A stretch of DNA of 64,000 bases from Croceicoccus naphthovorans. Its GTDB lineage: Bacteria; Pseudomonadota; Alphaproteobacteria; Sphingomonadales; Sphingomonadaceae. A program made the position numbers and the translations under genes. The DNA is taken from assembly GCF_001028705.1 (NCBI RefSeq), contig NZ_CP011770.1, forward strand, positions 375,501-439,500, read 5' to 3'. This document shows positions 25,876-34,472 of this stretch, piece after piece; within the stretch, counting starts at the first letter, position 1; the number at the start of each line of letters is the position of its first letter. The notes beneath the pieces are model-generated. The model was not told the DNA's origin and searched no databases. It saw only the letters and a list, made by a program, of their open reading frames with translations.

Positions 25876-26008
25876 GCTCTCGGATGCAGATATCTAACTC
25901 TGATATGCGCTCCCGCTCCAAGGCCCAGTCTTCGGTTGGGCGCGACTGCACCAAGTTCCAAAGCGCATTACGCTCCTGCCTCATACTTTGTAGGAACTCG
26001 TCTGCCAT
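25853..26008 (-). CDS. Very small helical protein, unknown function
   Basis: A 51-residue charged protein starting MADEFLQSMRQERNALWN, predicted to be mostly helical. A clear ribosome site GGAGG sits 4 bp before the ATG at 26008, and the operator-like dyad at 26018 lies just upstream. It overlaps the basic small gene downstream. No family is recognised. It is the first gene of the rightmost operon of the element, a usual position for a regulator, but no DNA-binding motif can be seen. Confidence 0.6.
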   Translation of the reverse strand: MADEFLQSMRQERNALWNLVQSRPTEDWALERERISELDICIREHVERSRA

Positions 26009-26017
26009 ATCGCCTCC

Positions 26018-26036
26018 ATGCTTTACGCTAAGCATA
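26018..26036. promoter_or_regulatory. Operator-like dyad, copy 2 (small-gene operon)
   Basis: ATGCTT-TACGCT-AAGCATA, upstream of the ribosome site of the gene at 25853-26008. It is the reverse-orientation match of the dyad before the transposase (24521-24540). Confidence 0.6.
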
Positions 26037-26116
26037 GTACAGACTGCGGCTGGCATCCGTCAAATCGGGTTTCTGCATTGGACAAGTGATTCGCGGTGTG
26101 ATCGGCTGGGTCTAAA

Positions 26117-26135
26117 TTCAAACTGAGACACTACC
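26117..26135 (-). repeat. Right terminal inverted repeat of the IS1-family element
   Basis: TTCAAACTGAGACACTACC, followed directly by the second target duplication ACTTTACC (26136-26143). Confidence 0.95.
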
Positions 26136-26150
26136 ACTTTACCGGATCGC

Positions 26151-26179
26151 TTGACGATTCGGGTAAGCGCCGCTATGCG
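26151..26179 (+). promoter_or_regulatory. Candidate sigma-70 promoter of rpsT
   Basis: TTGACG, a 17-bp spacer and TATGCG lie about 117 bp before the rpsT start. The -35 box begins 7 bp after the target duplication of the IS1-family element, so the insertion spared the core promoter. Confidence 0.45.
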
Positions 26180-26296
26180 CCGCGCTTTCTTGCGGTCGGT
26201 GTGCTTTCGCCGCCGTTCCGCATGGGGTTTTACCCATACTCGGATTTGAACAGAATTTGCCGTCCGGCAGTCAGGGCGGCCAGACAAGGATTGAGC

Positions 26297-26557
26297 ATGG
26301 CCAATACGCCGCAAGCCCGCAAGCGCATCCGCCGCAATGAGCGCCGGGCCGAAATCAACGGCAACCGCCTGGGTCGCATTCGCACTTTCGTGAAGAAGGT
26401 CGAAAGCGCCATCGCCGAAGGCGACAAGGATGCCGCCAAGACGGCGCTGAGCAATGCGCAGCCCGAACTGGCGCGCGGCGTTGCACGCGGCGTGCTCCAC
26501 AAGAACACCGCTTCGCGTAAGCTGTCGCGGCTGACCAAGCGCGTCGCCGCACTCTGA
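26297..26557 (+). CDS. rpsT: 30S ribosomal protein S20
   Basis: An 86-residue basic protein of the small ribosomal subunit, beginning [17 protein letters not shown] and ending [14 protein letters not shown]. Length and sequence are standard. The ATG at 26297 is the family start. It is followed by a strong terminator and then dnaA, the usual gene order in this group of bacteria. Confidence 0.97.
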   Translation: MANTPQARKRIRRNERRAEINGNRLGRIRTFVKKVESAIAEGDKDAAKTALSNAQPELARGVARGVLHKNTASRKLSRLTKRVAAL

Positions 26558-26603
26558 TTCGCGCATAGCGATTCGCCCCTGTAACCGGGGCGTAACAGAC
26601 GCA

Positions 26604-26635
26604 AAGGGCCGTCCCGGATCGGGGCGGCCCTTTTT
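26604..26635 (+). terminator. Rho-independent terminator of rpsT
   Basis: The stem AGGGCCGTCCC / GGGGCGGCCCT with one mismatch and a short loop is followed by TTTTT. Confidence 0.88.
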
Positions 26636-26993
26636 GCTGCGTTGCAGCAGAGTGTCAAAATCGTGACGCAATAGCGGTAAAGCCAAGGAATCCCGCCGAT
26701 TCGTTTCACCAGTGGTGAAAATATGCGGTCATTTCAGCCCCTTGATTGGAGATGAAAGCGTTTCTGCGGGCTTGGCTGAGTCAAGCGCCATTATTTCAAT
26801 TTTTTTACGCCACAACCCTTGCCGCCAAGACATCCACAGCCCTACAAAATGAGTCGCCGGGCATCGGTCGTGTTCGGCACATATTCACATGACGAAAAGT
26901 ACTTCCTGCCGGAGGGGGTTCGGCGGAGGACGCCGGGTGTTTGCCCGGCGCGAAGGGCGTATGGATCGTGACGGCGGATCGGAGGCAATACGC
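26636..26993 (+). other. dnaA leader region without genes
   Basis: This stretch of about 360 bp between the rpsT terminator and dnaA holds the palindrome at 26704, an A/T-rich run near 26790-26811 (ATTATTTCAATTTTTTTAC), and two weak DnaA-box-like nonamers (ACATCCACA near 26830 and ATATTCACA near 26881). These fit autoregulation of dnaA, but there are too few boxes to call a replication origin. Confidence 0.35.
26704..26720. promoter_or_regulatory. 17-bp perfect palindrome upstream of dnaA
   Basis: TTTCACCA-G-TGGTGAAA, with 8-bp arms around one central base, lies in the dnaA leader region. No known regulator could be assigned. It is a strong candidate operator or replication-control site. Confidence 0.5.
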
Positions 26994-28442
26994 ATGACAC
27001 GAACGGGGGGTTTCGGCTCGCTAGCGGGGCGTGTGCCCGACAACAACAAGGCGGGCGAGATGGAAGAAGAGCGTGAGGCACTGGCGGCGGACTGGTCGGA
27101 TATTTGCACCGGCCTGAAAAAGGATCTGGGGCATCAGGTCTATACCCAGTGGATCCGCCCGATCGAGGTCGGCACGTTCTGCAAGGAAACCGGTACGCTG
27201 GACCTGTTCCTGCCCACCGAATTCTCCGCGAACTGGGTCAACGATCGCTTTGCCGATCGCCTGTCGCTGGCCTGGACCATCGCGCGTAGCGAAGTGCGCA
27301 ACGTGCGCGTCTCGGTTCACCCCGGTCGTCGCAAGATGCCCGAACTGCGCGTCGGTCCCTCTGCCGCCAACGATCACCTGCCGCCGCCCAGCCCGGTCGA
27401 AGCGATTACCGAGCTTGGCTCGGCCGGTCTCGACCCGTCGCTGACGTTCACCAGTTTCGTCACCGGCGAAGGCAACGTGCTGGCTTACAACGCCGCGCAG
27501 CGCATGGCCGCGAACGAAGCGCCGCAGTTCTCGCCGCTCTATCTGAAAGCCGCCACGGGTCAGGGCAAGACGCACCTTCTGCACGCCATCGGCCACCAGT
27601 TCGCCGCCGGAAAGCCCGGCGCGCGCATTTTCTACTGCAGCGCCGAACGCTTCATGGTCGAATTCGTCCAGGCGCTGCGCCAGAACCAGATGATTGAGTT
27701 CAAGGCGCGGCTGCGCGGGTTCGACATGCTGCTGGTCGACGATATCCAGTTCATCATCGGCAAGGCATCAGCTCAGGAAGAGCTGCTCTACACGATCGAT
27801 GCGCTGCTACAGGAAGGCAAGCGGCTGGCCTTTGCCGCCGACCGTGCGCCGCAGGCATTGGACGGTGTCGAGCCGCGCCTTCTGTCGCGTCTGTCGATGG
27901 GCCTTGTCGCCGACATCCAGCCCGCAGACATCGACCTGCGCCGCAAGATTCTCGAACACCGCCTCACCCGCTTTACCAGCAGCGATGTGCCCGACGACGT
28001 GATCGAGTTCCTCGCCCGCACGATCAGCCGCAACGTGCGCGAACTGGTCGGCGGCCTGAACAAGCTGATCGCCTATGCGCAGCTGACCGGGCAGCCGGTT
28101 TCGCTGAACCTTGCCGAGGAACAGCTGACCGACATTCTGTCGGCCAACCGCCGCCGCATCACCATCGACGAAATCCAGCGCACTGTCTGCCAGTTCTACC
28201 GGCTCGATCGGTCGGAAATGGCCAGCAAGCGCCGCGCCCGCGCTGTTGTGCGTCCGCGACAGGTGGCGATGTACCTCGCCAAAGTGTTGACCCCGCGCAG
28301 CTACCCCGAAATCGGGCGCAAGTTCGGCGGGCGCGACCATTCGACGGTGATCCACGCGGTGCGCCTGATCGAGGATTTGCGGACCCGCGATGCCGACATG
28401 GACGGCGACGTCCGCTCGCTGCTGCGTCAGCTCGAATCGTAA
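26994..28442 (+). CDS. dnaA: Chromosomal replication initiator DnaA
   Basis: An AAA+ ATPase that opens the origin. Domain I contains DWSDICTGLKKDLGHQVYTQ, and a variable linker follows. The Walker A is AATGQGKTHLLHA and Walker B is MLLVDDIQFI; sensor and lid motifs follow. Domain IV ends with the DnaA signature GRKFGGRDHSTVIHAV. The ATG at 26994 is chosen because GGAGG lies 8 bp upstream (482 residues); ATGs at 26889 and 27060 are alternatives. Walker A has ATGQ where many bacteria have a GGVGLGKT form. Confidence 0.96.
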   Translation: MTRTGGFGSLAGRVPDNNKAGEMEEEREALAADWSDICTGLKKDLGHQVYTQWIRPIEVGTFCKETGTLDLFLPTEFSANWVNDRFADRLSLAWTIARSEVRNVRVSVHPGRRKMPELRVGPSAANDHLPPPSPVEAITELGSAGLDPSLTFTSFVTGEGNVLAYNAAQRMAANEAPQFSPLYLKAATGQGKTHLLHAIGHQFAAGKPGARIFYCSAERFMVEFVQALRQNQMIEFKARLRGFDMLLVDDIQFIIGKASAQEELLYTIDALLQEGKRLAFAADRAPQALDGVEPRLLSRLSMGLVADIQPADIDLRRKILEHRLTRFTSSDVPDDVIEFLARTISRNVRELVGGLNKLIAYAQLTGQPVSLNLAEEQLTDILSANRRRITIDEIQRTVCQFYRLDRSEMASKRRARAVVRPRQVAMYLAKVLTPRSYPEIGRKFGGRDHSTVIHAVRLIEDLRTRDADMDGDVRSLLRQLES

Positions 28443-28504
28443 GAAGCCTTTGCGGGCATCGCGCCCATCCCCATATCGATCCGCGATGCCCGAACTACCC
28501 CCAA

Positions 28505-29317
28505 ATGCCTGAACTGCCAGAAGTCGAAACGACCGTTCGCGGTCTCGCCCGTTATCTGGAGGGCGAGCGGATTGCACGCGTCACCCTGAACCGGCCCGAC
28601 CTGCGCCGCCCGTTCCCGCCGGACCTTGTCCAGATGATGACCGGCGCGCGGGTGGAACGGCTGGGGCGGCGGGCGAAGTACGGCCTAATCGATCTTGACC
28701 GGGGGCAGACGATGATCTTCCACCTCGGCATGAGCGGGCGCTGGCGGATCGATCCGGAAGAAGTCGGCAAGCACGATCATCTGGTGGTCGAGACGGGCGC
28801 AGGGCACGTGCTGGCGCTGAACGATGCGCGGCGGTTCGGATCGGTCGATTTGTGGCCGACAGATGATCTGGCGGGGTTTCGCCCGTTCACCGACATGGGG
28901 CCGGAGCCGCTGGGTGCGGACCTTGATGCTGAGCATCTGGCCGATGCCTTTGCCGGGCGCATCTCGCCGATCAAGGTGCTGCTGCTCGATCAGCGGATCG
29001 TGGCGGGGCTGGGCAATATCTACGTCTGCGAGGCATTGCACCGCGCGGGCATCCGGCCCGACAAACCGGCGGGAAAGGTGAGCATGGCGAAGCTCAAGTT
29101 GCTCGTCCCGGCGATCCGCGACGTGCTACTCGAATCGATTGCGGCGGGCGGGTCGTCGATGCGCGACTATGCGAAGCCCGACGGCGAACTGGGATATTTC
29201 GCGACCCAGTGGCAGGTCTATGGGCGAGAGGGCGAGCCGTGCCACTGCAGCGGCACGGTCGAACGGATCGTGCAGAGCGGGCGCAGCACTTTCTTCTGCC
29301 GCAACTGCCAACGCTAA
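28505..29317 (+). CDS. mutM: Formamidopyrimidine-DNA glycosylase
   Basis: A 270-residue repair enzyme removing 8-oxoguanine and formamidopyrimidines. It starts PELPEVETT with catalytic Pro2 and Glu3. The central DNA-binding region includes ISPIKVLLLDQRIVAGLGN. The C-terminal zinc finger is CHCSGT...CRNCQR. All are complete. It starts a co-oriented series mutM, ubiE, ubiB, coaBC, dut that is conserved in many alphaproteobacteria. Confidence 0.97.
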   Translation: MPELPEVETTVRGLARYLEGERIARVTLNRPDLRRPFPPDLVQMMTGARVERLGRRAKYGLIDLDRGQTMIFHLGMSGRWRIDPEEVGKHDHLVVETGAGHVLALNDARRFGSVDLWPTDDLAGFRPFTDMGPEPLGADLDAEHLADAFAGRISPIKVLLLDQRIVAGLGNIYVCEALHRAGIRPDKPAGKVSMAKLKLLVPAIRDVLLESIAAGGSSMRDYAKPDGELGYFATQWQVYGREGEPCHCSGTVERIVQSGRSTFFCRNCQR

Positions 29318-29381
29318 GGAACAGGCAAAGCCTGCGCGGATTTCCTTTGCGTGCGGGCAGTGAGGCCCTAGAGGCAGGTGC

Positions 29382-30116
29382 ATGGACGAGAATTCGGTAT
29401 CCTTCGGCTACGAAGACGTTGCCCCGGACGAAAAGACCCGCCGCGTGGGCGCGGTGTTTTCCTCGGTCGCGAAGAAATACGACGTGATGAACGATGCGAT
29501 GTCGGGCGGCATGCACCGGCTTTGGAAGGATCGCTTCGTGCGGCGGGTGAAACCTCGCCCTGGAGAACGCATCCTCGACATGGCGGGCGGCACCGGCGAC
29601 ATCGCCTTCCGGCTTGAGGCGGCAGGGGCCAGCGTCACCGTGTCCGACATCAATCAGGACATGCTCGACGTCGGGCTGGATCGTGCGGTTGCGCGCGGGA
29701 TCGATACGCTGGTCTGGTCGCGCCAGAACGCCGAGGAGCTGAGCTTCGAGGATCGCTCTTTCGACGCCTACACCATCGCCTTTGGCATCCGGAACGTCAC
29801 GCGGATCGACAAGGCACTGGCCGAAGCACACCGGGTGCTGCGCCACGGCGGACGGTTCTTCTGTCTCGAATTCTCGACCACTCAGTGGCCGGGGTTCAAG
29901 GAAGTCTACGACGTTTATTCGCACAAGCTTGTGCCGAAGATCGGCGCGAAGATCGCCGGGGACGCGGAAAGCTATCAATACCTGATCGAATCGATCCGCC
30001 GCTTTCCGGACATGCCCGAGTTCGAACGGATGATCCGCGAGGCCGGGTTCAGCCAGACGAAGGTGGAGCCGATCATGGGCGGCCTTGTCGCGATCCATTC
30101 GGGCTGGAAGGTTTGA
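29382..30116 (+). CDS. ubiE: Ubiquinone/menaquinone C-methyltransferase
   Basis: A 244-residue SAM-dependent methyltransferase of ubiquinone synthesis. Diagnostic stretches are YDVMNDAMSGGMHRLWKD at the N-terminus, ILDMAGGTGDIAFRL (SAM site), and FGIRNVTRIDKALAEAHRVL. The C-terminal KVEPIMGGLVAIHSGWK is also standard. It is followed after 10 bp by ubiB, and a further quinone gene, ubiG, lies at 47315-48073. Confidence 0.96.
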   Translation: MDENSVSFGYEDVAPDEKTRRVGAVFSSVAKKYDVMNDAMSGGMHRLWKDRFVRRVKPRPGERILDMAGGTGDIAFRLEAAGASVTVSDINQDMLDVGLDRAVARGIDTLVWSRQNAEELSFEDRSFDAYTIAFGIRNVTRIDKALAEAHRVLRHGGRFFCLEFSTTQWPGFKEVYDVYSHKLVPKIGAKIAGDAESYQYLIESIRRFPDMPEFERMIREAGFSQTKVEPIMGGLVAIHSGWKV

Positions 30117-30126
30117 GCCTGACCCG

Positions 30127-31692
30127 ATGACCCGTCCCGCCACGCATATCTTTCGCCTGCTCAAGTGGGGGCGCATCCTCGCGCGGCACGGGGCGTTGCG
30201 TCCCATCGAAACCCATCCGCAGACGCCAGATGCCGTGCGCCGCCTGTGCAAGCTGGCACGGTTCGGCACGGTGCAGCCCAGGGAGCCGGACTTCGCCGGG
30301 GCGTTTCGCGCGATCGGTCCCGCCGCGATCAAGCTGGGCCAGACGCTGGCGACGCGGCCCGATATCGTCGGGGAAGAGGCGGCGAACAATCTGCTCAGCC
30401 TGCAGGATTCGCTTCCCCCGGTGGCGTTCGAGGCGATCGCGCATTCCATCGAATCGAGCTTCGAGCGACCGTTGGACCAGTTGTATGAGCGGATTGAGGA
30501 AGTTCCCGTCGGTGCGGCTTCTATCGCGCAGGTCCACAAGGCGGTCACGACCGATGGCGTCACTGTCGCCGTCAAAGTCCTGCGCCCCGGCATCCGCGAA
30601 CAGTTTGCGCGCGATATAGAGACTTACGAATGGGCCGCCGCGCATCTGGAAGCGTTGGGCGGAGAGGCGAAGCGGCTGCGGCCCCGGCTCGTCATCGCGA
30701 ATTTCAAGCGCTGGACCCTGCGCGAACTCGACCTGCGACGCGAAGCGGCCTCGGCTTCCGAACTGGCCGAGGCCATGCATGCGGTGCCGGGCTATTGCAT
30801 TCCCTCGGTCGATTGGGATCGCACCAATGGGCGGGTGATGACGATCGAGTGGATCGACGGCATCAAGATTTCCGACCGCGCGGCGCTGGCAGCCGCCGGG
30901 CACAACCTGCCCTCTATCGCGCAGCGGCTTGTGCTGGCGTTTTTGCGGCAAGCGATCAGCGCAGGATTCTTCCATGCCGACATGCACCAAGGCAACCTGT
31001 TCGTGCGCGCCAATGGCGAAATCGTGGCCATCGATTTCGGCATCATGGGCCGCATCGATCGCCGCGCGCGCGCATGGCTGGCCGAGATACTCTACGGCCT
31101 GACCACGGGCAATTATCGCCGCGTCGCCGAAATTCATTTCGAGGCGCAATACGTGCCCAGCTATCACAACGTCGACGAATTCGCGACGGCCCTGCGCGCG
31201 GTGGGCGAACCGATGCGCGGCAAACCGGTCAGCGAGCTTTCGGTCGGCCAGATGCTTGACGGTCTGTTCGCGATCACTCGTGATTTCGACATGCAGACGC
31301 AGCCGCACCTGCTGCTGCTGCAAAAGACGATGGTGATGGTGGAGGGCATCGCGACCCAGCTCGATCCCTCGATCAACCTGTGGGACACTGCCGCGCCCTA
31401 TGTCCGCGAATGGATTCGCGACGAACTGGGGCCAGAGGCGGCGATTGCCGACAAGCTGCGCACTGATGTCGATACCTTGCTGCGCATTCCCGACCTCGTC
31501 CGCCGGATAGAGGAACGCTTTCCGCCCAAGGGCGGCGCGCCCGAAGCGCCGCCGCTCGCCGATATCGAACTGATCTGGGAGCGGCGCGAGCGCAAGGTCA
31601 ACGAACCTAATTCGATCTTGCCGTACCTGTTCACCGCCTTTCTGGGTGCGGGCGCGGTTTACGGGGCTATGCTGCTGGGCATTATCGGTTAG
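30127..31692 (+). CDS. ubiB: Ubiquinone biosynthesis protein kinase-like UbiB
   Basis: A 521-residue atypical (ADCK/ABC1) kinase-like protein needed for ubiquinone synthesis. The KxGQ motif is AIKLGQTLATRPD near residue 75. The kinase-like core has VAVKVLRPGI and, further on, HADMHQGNLFV and VAIDFGIMGRID. A C-terminal membrane segment (LFTAFLGAGAVYGAMLLG) anchors it. The ATG at 30127 is chosen because it follows the ubiE stop by 10 bp and matches the family start. Confidence 0.95.
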   Translation: MTRPATHIFRLLKWGRILARHGALRPIETHPQTPDAVRRLCKLARFGTVQPREPDFAGAFRAIGPAAIKLGQTLATRPDIVGEEAANNLLSLQDSLPPVAFEAIAHSIESSFERPLDQLYERIEEVPVGAASIAQVHKAVTTDGVTVAVKVLRPGIREQFARDIETYEWAAAHLEALGGEAKRLRPRLVIANFKRWTLRELDLRREAASASELAEAMHAVPGYCIPSVDWDRTNGRVMTIEWIDGIKISDRAALAAAGHNLPSIAQRLVLAFLRQAISAGFFHADMHQGNLFVRANGEIVAIDFGIMGRIDRRARAWLAEILYGLTTGNYRRVAEIHFEAQYVPSYHNVDEFATALRAVGEPMRGKPVSELSVGQMLDGLFAITRDFDMQTQPHLLLLQKTMVMVEGIATQLDPSINLWDTAAPYVREWIRDELGPEAAIADKLRTDVDTLLRIPDLVRRIEERFPPKGGAPEAPPLADIELIWERRERKVNEPNSILPYLFTAFLGAGAVYGAMLLGIIG

Positions 31693-31701
31693 GCTGCGCG
31701 T

Positions 31702-32940
31702 ATGAGTGGGGTTGGCAAAGTTCTTCTGATCGTGGGCGGCGGGATCGCGGCCTATAAATCGTGCGAACTGGTGCGCCTGATCCGCAAGGCGGGCGGCAGC
31801 GTGACCTGCGTGCTGACCGAGGGTGGGGCGAAGTTCGTTACCCCGATGACGCTGGCCGCGCTCTCGGAAAACCCGGTGCATACCACGCTCTGGGACCTGA
31901 AGAACGAGGCCGAGATGGGCCACATCCAGCTGAGCCGCGAGGCCGATCTGGTGGTGGTTTGCCCGGCGACAGCAGATCTGCTGGCCAAGATGGCGGCGGG
32001 CGTGGCCGATGATATGGCGACGACGCTGCTGCTCGCGACGGACAAGCCGGTGCTGGCCGTGCCCGCGATGAACGTGAAGATGTGGCAGCACCCCGCGACG
32101 CGGCGCAACGTCGCGCAGCTGCGCGACGATGGCGTGACCGTGATGGAGCCGGACGAAGGCCCGATGGCCTGCGGCGAATTCGGACCAGGCCGTTTGCCGG
32201 AACCGGAAACGGTTCTGGCCGCAATCGCCAACTTCGGCGGGGGCGATCCGCTGGTGGGGCAGCCGGACTTTGCCGCTGAGAAGCACCGCCCGCTTTATGG
32301 CAAGCACGTACTCGTCACCGCGGGTCCGACGCATGAGCCGATCGATCCGGTGCGTTATATCGCCAACCGGTCGAGCGGAAAGCAGGGCTTTGCCATCGCC
32401 GCCGCCGCTGCTCAGGCGGGCGCGCGGGTGACGTTGGTGGCAGGGCCGGTGCAGCTGGAAACACCCGCCGGGGTGGACCGGTTCGATGTCGAATCGGCGC
32501 GGGAAATGCTGGCCGCGGTGGAGGCTGCCTTACCCGCCGATGTGGCGGTGATGGTTGCCGCCGTGGCCGACTGGCGCGCCGCCGATTTGGCGGAGCAGAA
32601 GATCAAGAAGGACAGTTCGGGTGAAGTGCCGCCGCTGGCGCTGGCAGAGAACCCGGACATTCTCGCCACGCTGGCGAAATCGCCGCAGCGGCCCGGCCTG
32701 CTGATCGGCTTTGCCGCAGAGACCGAGAATGTCGTCGCCCACGCCACTGCCAAGCGCGCGCGCAAGGGTGCCGACTGGATCGTCGCCAACGATGTGTCGG
32801 GTGACGTCATGGGCGGCGATGCCAACACCGTGCATATCGTGACCGCGGTAGGCAGTGAAGACTGGCCCGCGATGCCCAAGGCGCAGGTCGCCCGCGCGCT
32901 GATCGAACGCATTGGCCAAGAAATCGAGACTGGGAATTGA
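31702..32940 (+). CDS. coaBC: Phosphopantothenoylcysteine decarboxylase/synthetase
   Basis: A 412-residue bifunctional enzyme of coenzyme A synthesis. The N-terminal flavoprotein decarboxylase contains [32 protein letters not shown] and [14 protein letters not shown]. The C-terminal synthetase has [20 protein letters not shown] and the Lys-containing AEQKIKKD. It starts 10 bp after ubiB. The following dut begins 5 bp after its stop, so the group is likely one operon. Confidence 0.97.
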   Translation: MSGVGKVLLIVGGGIAAYKSCELVRLIRKAGGSVTCVLTEGGAKFVTPMTLAALSENPVHTTLWDLKNEAEMGHIQLSREADLVVVCPATADLLAKMAAGVADDMATTLLLATDKPVLAVPAMNVKMWQHPATRRNVAQLRDDGVTVMEPDEGPMACGEFGPGRLPEPETVLAAIANFGGGDPLVGQPDFAAEKHRPLYGKHVLVTAGPTHEPIDPVRYIANRSSGKQGFAIAAAAAQAGARVTLVAGPVQLETPAGVDRFDVESAREMLAAVEAALPADVAVMVAAVADWRAADLAEQKIKKDSSGEVPPLALAENPDILATLAKSPQRPGLLIGFAAETENVVAHATAKRARKGADWIVANDVSGDVMGGDANTVHIVTAVGSEDWPAMPKAQVARALIERIGQEIETGN

Positions 32941-32944
32941 CCGA

Positions 32945-33430
32945 ATGAAGCACCACGAACGCGTCCCCGTCCCGGTCAAGCGGCTGCAGGGCAACGACGA
33001 CCTGCCGCTGCCGCGCTATGCCACCGACGGGGCGGCGGGGATGGACGTGGTTTCGGCGGAGGATCGCGTGATGAACCCCGGAGACCGCGCTGCCGTGGCG
33101 ACCGGTATCGCGATGGCTATTCCCGACGGGTACGAGTTGCAGATCCGCCCGCGTTCGGGCCTTGCGCTCAAGCATGGCATTACCGTGCCCAACACGCCGG
33201 GCACGATCGATTCGGATTATCGCGGTGAACTGAAAGTGATCCTGATCAACCACGGGCTGGAACCCTATGAGATCAGGCGCGGCGACCGCATTGCGCAGGC
33301 AGTATTGAGCCCCGTGGTGCGTGCGTCATGGCTGGAAGTGCACGAGTTGGACGAAACCGCGCGGGGCGAGGGCGGCTTCGGTTCCACCGGCTTTGGCGCG
33401 GCCAGCGTCGAGCCGATCCGTAAGGATTAG
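32945..33430 (+). CDS. dut: dUTP diphosphatase
   Basis: A 161-residue trimeric enzyme hydrolysing dUTP. The conserved dUTPase motifs are visible in order: [46 protein letters not shown] and the flexible C-terminal [11 protein letters not shown]. The ATG at 32945 is selected over an overlapping upstream frame start because the protein otherwise has no homologous N-terminus. It is the last gene of the mutM-to-dut series. Confidence 0.97.
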   Translation: MKHHERVPVPVKRLQGNDDLPLPRYATDGAAGMDVVSAEDRVMNPGDRAAVATGIAMAIPDGYELQIRPRSGLALKHGITVPNTPGTIDSDYRGELKVILINHGLEPYEIRRGDRIAQAVLSPVVRASWLEVHELDETARGEGGFGSTGFGAASVEPIRKD

Positions 33431-33598
33431 GCGAGGAAAAAAGGCCCGGCTGCCCCTCAATTTCGTTCGGCCTCACGCGGGGGGCTCTTCAGCAACCGGA
33501 CAAGTCTGGAGCGGGGTTGTGGCCTCTCCGTAAGGGAAAGCCCCGCTCGGGGGAAAGGACTGGAGGGCCGGACCCAACGCCCGAACCCTCCACCACGA

Positions 33599-34285
33599 TC
33601 AATCTACGCGCTTCACCTTCTTCTCGCGATCTTCCGGCGCGATCGAGATGCGCAGCGTTTCACCCGAATGGCCGGGGAAGTCGGTGAACATCGCGTCGAC
33701 CAGATTGGGCACGAGGTATTGCAGGCGGTTGGAGCGCGACACGGCCTCTGCCTTGCCTTCGAACAGGCGTTCGCCATCGACGCGGCGGTCGATCTTCATG
33801 TCGATGCCGCTGGTGTAGATGGTATAGCTGCGCACGTCCGGCCCGTTGTCGAAGAACGGATCGTACCAGCCGTAACCCCATGCCGAGTGGCGGTAGTAGG
33901 GGCGATAGCCATAGCCGAAGCGGCTACCGTACCACGGATCCCAAAACGGATCGCGACGGCTGAACCCGGTGGTGACGACCTTTTCGCGGCCGTTGTCGAC
34001 GCCATAGTCAAGGCGAACGAGCAAGTCGGCGGTTTCCGGCGCAGCCTGGGCGTAACCCAGCTCGGCCATCTCCGCTTCGACATAGTCGGCGTATTGGGCG
34101 AACTCCAGCCCGCCAGCCAACGCCGGATCGTCGGCGACAACCGCAAAGGTCTGGCCCGCCGGGGCCGGCAGCTGCGTCTGGAAACGCGAAACGTCGGCCT
34201 TGAACGGGGTGGCGCAACCAGCCAGGCCCGCCAAAAGCAGCGGGGCCGCGGCCAGCTTTACAGCGCGCTTGGCGTTGAACTTCAT
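33599..34285 (-). CDS. DUF4136 envelope lipoprotein (paralogue 2)
   Basis: A 228-residue lipoprotein with lipobox LAGC near residue 24. The middle is Tyr/Trp/Gly-rich (RFGYGYRPYYRHSAWGYG, WYDPFFD). The C-terminal TDFPGHSGET matches paralogue 1 at 8912-9508. This is the standard DUF4136 arrangement. The ATG at 34285 is chosen for the signal peptide. The role is unknown; an outer-membrane location is likely. It stands alone between dut and trpS. Confidence 0.85.
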   Translation of the reverse strand: MKFNAKRAVKLAAAPLLLAGLAGCATPFKADVSRFQTQLPAPAGQTFAVVADDPALAGGLEFAQYADYVEAEMAELGYAQAAPETADLLVRLDYGVDNGREKVVTTGFSRRDPFWDPWYGSRFGYGYRPYYRHSAWGYGWYDPFFDNGPDVRSYTIYTSGIDMKIDRRVDGERLFEGKAEAVSRSNRLQYLVPNLVDAMFTDFPGHSGETLRISIAPEDREKKVKRVD

Positions 34286-34472
34286 TGCATACCCTCCAAA
34301 AAAAAGCAGCGCTGCCACGGCGTGAAAGAATGTCCCCTTGATTGCGGGGCAACGCAAATAATGCACGTCTTATGGCAGAGGGGCAATGAACCCTCTTTGA
34401 ATGACGCACTTAACAAATGTGATGAATGCGGCACCAAATGAAGCGCTTGGCGCCGCATCCCATTATGCTCAT

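Larger units (their letters stand above)
22609..26135. mobile_element. IS1-family element with passenger genes (3527 bp)
   Basis: The boundaries are exact: 19-bp perfect terminal inverted repeats (GGTAGTGTCTCAGTTTGAA) and an 8-bp duplication ACTTTACC at 22601-22608 and 26136-26143. GG-nnn-TG ends and 8-9 bp duplications are the known marks of the IS1 family, and the transposase at 23625-24500 fits that family's ISMhu11-like branch. The element is several times longer than a plain IS1 because it also encodes a Panacea antitoxin with candidate toxin, a P63C protein and two small genes. Its genes are visibly more A/T-rich than the neighbours. The site hit is intergenic between moeB and rpsT. Confidence 0.9.

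Noticed and set aside
26740..26891. Replication origin (oriC) next to dnaA
   Set aside because: Only two weak DnaA-box-like nonamers and one A/T run are visible. An origin should have a cluster of better boxes, and in this bacterial group it is often elsewhere.
30073..32334. A frame of about 750 codons on the - strand across ubiB and coaBC
   Set aside because: It spans two well-identified genes on the other strand and has no protein-like composition.
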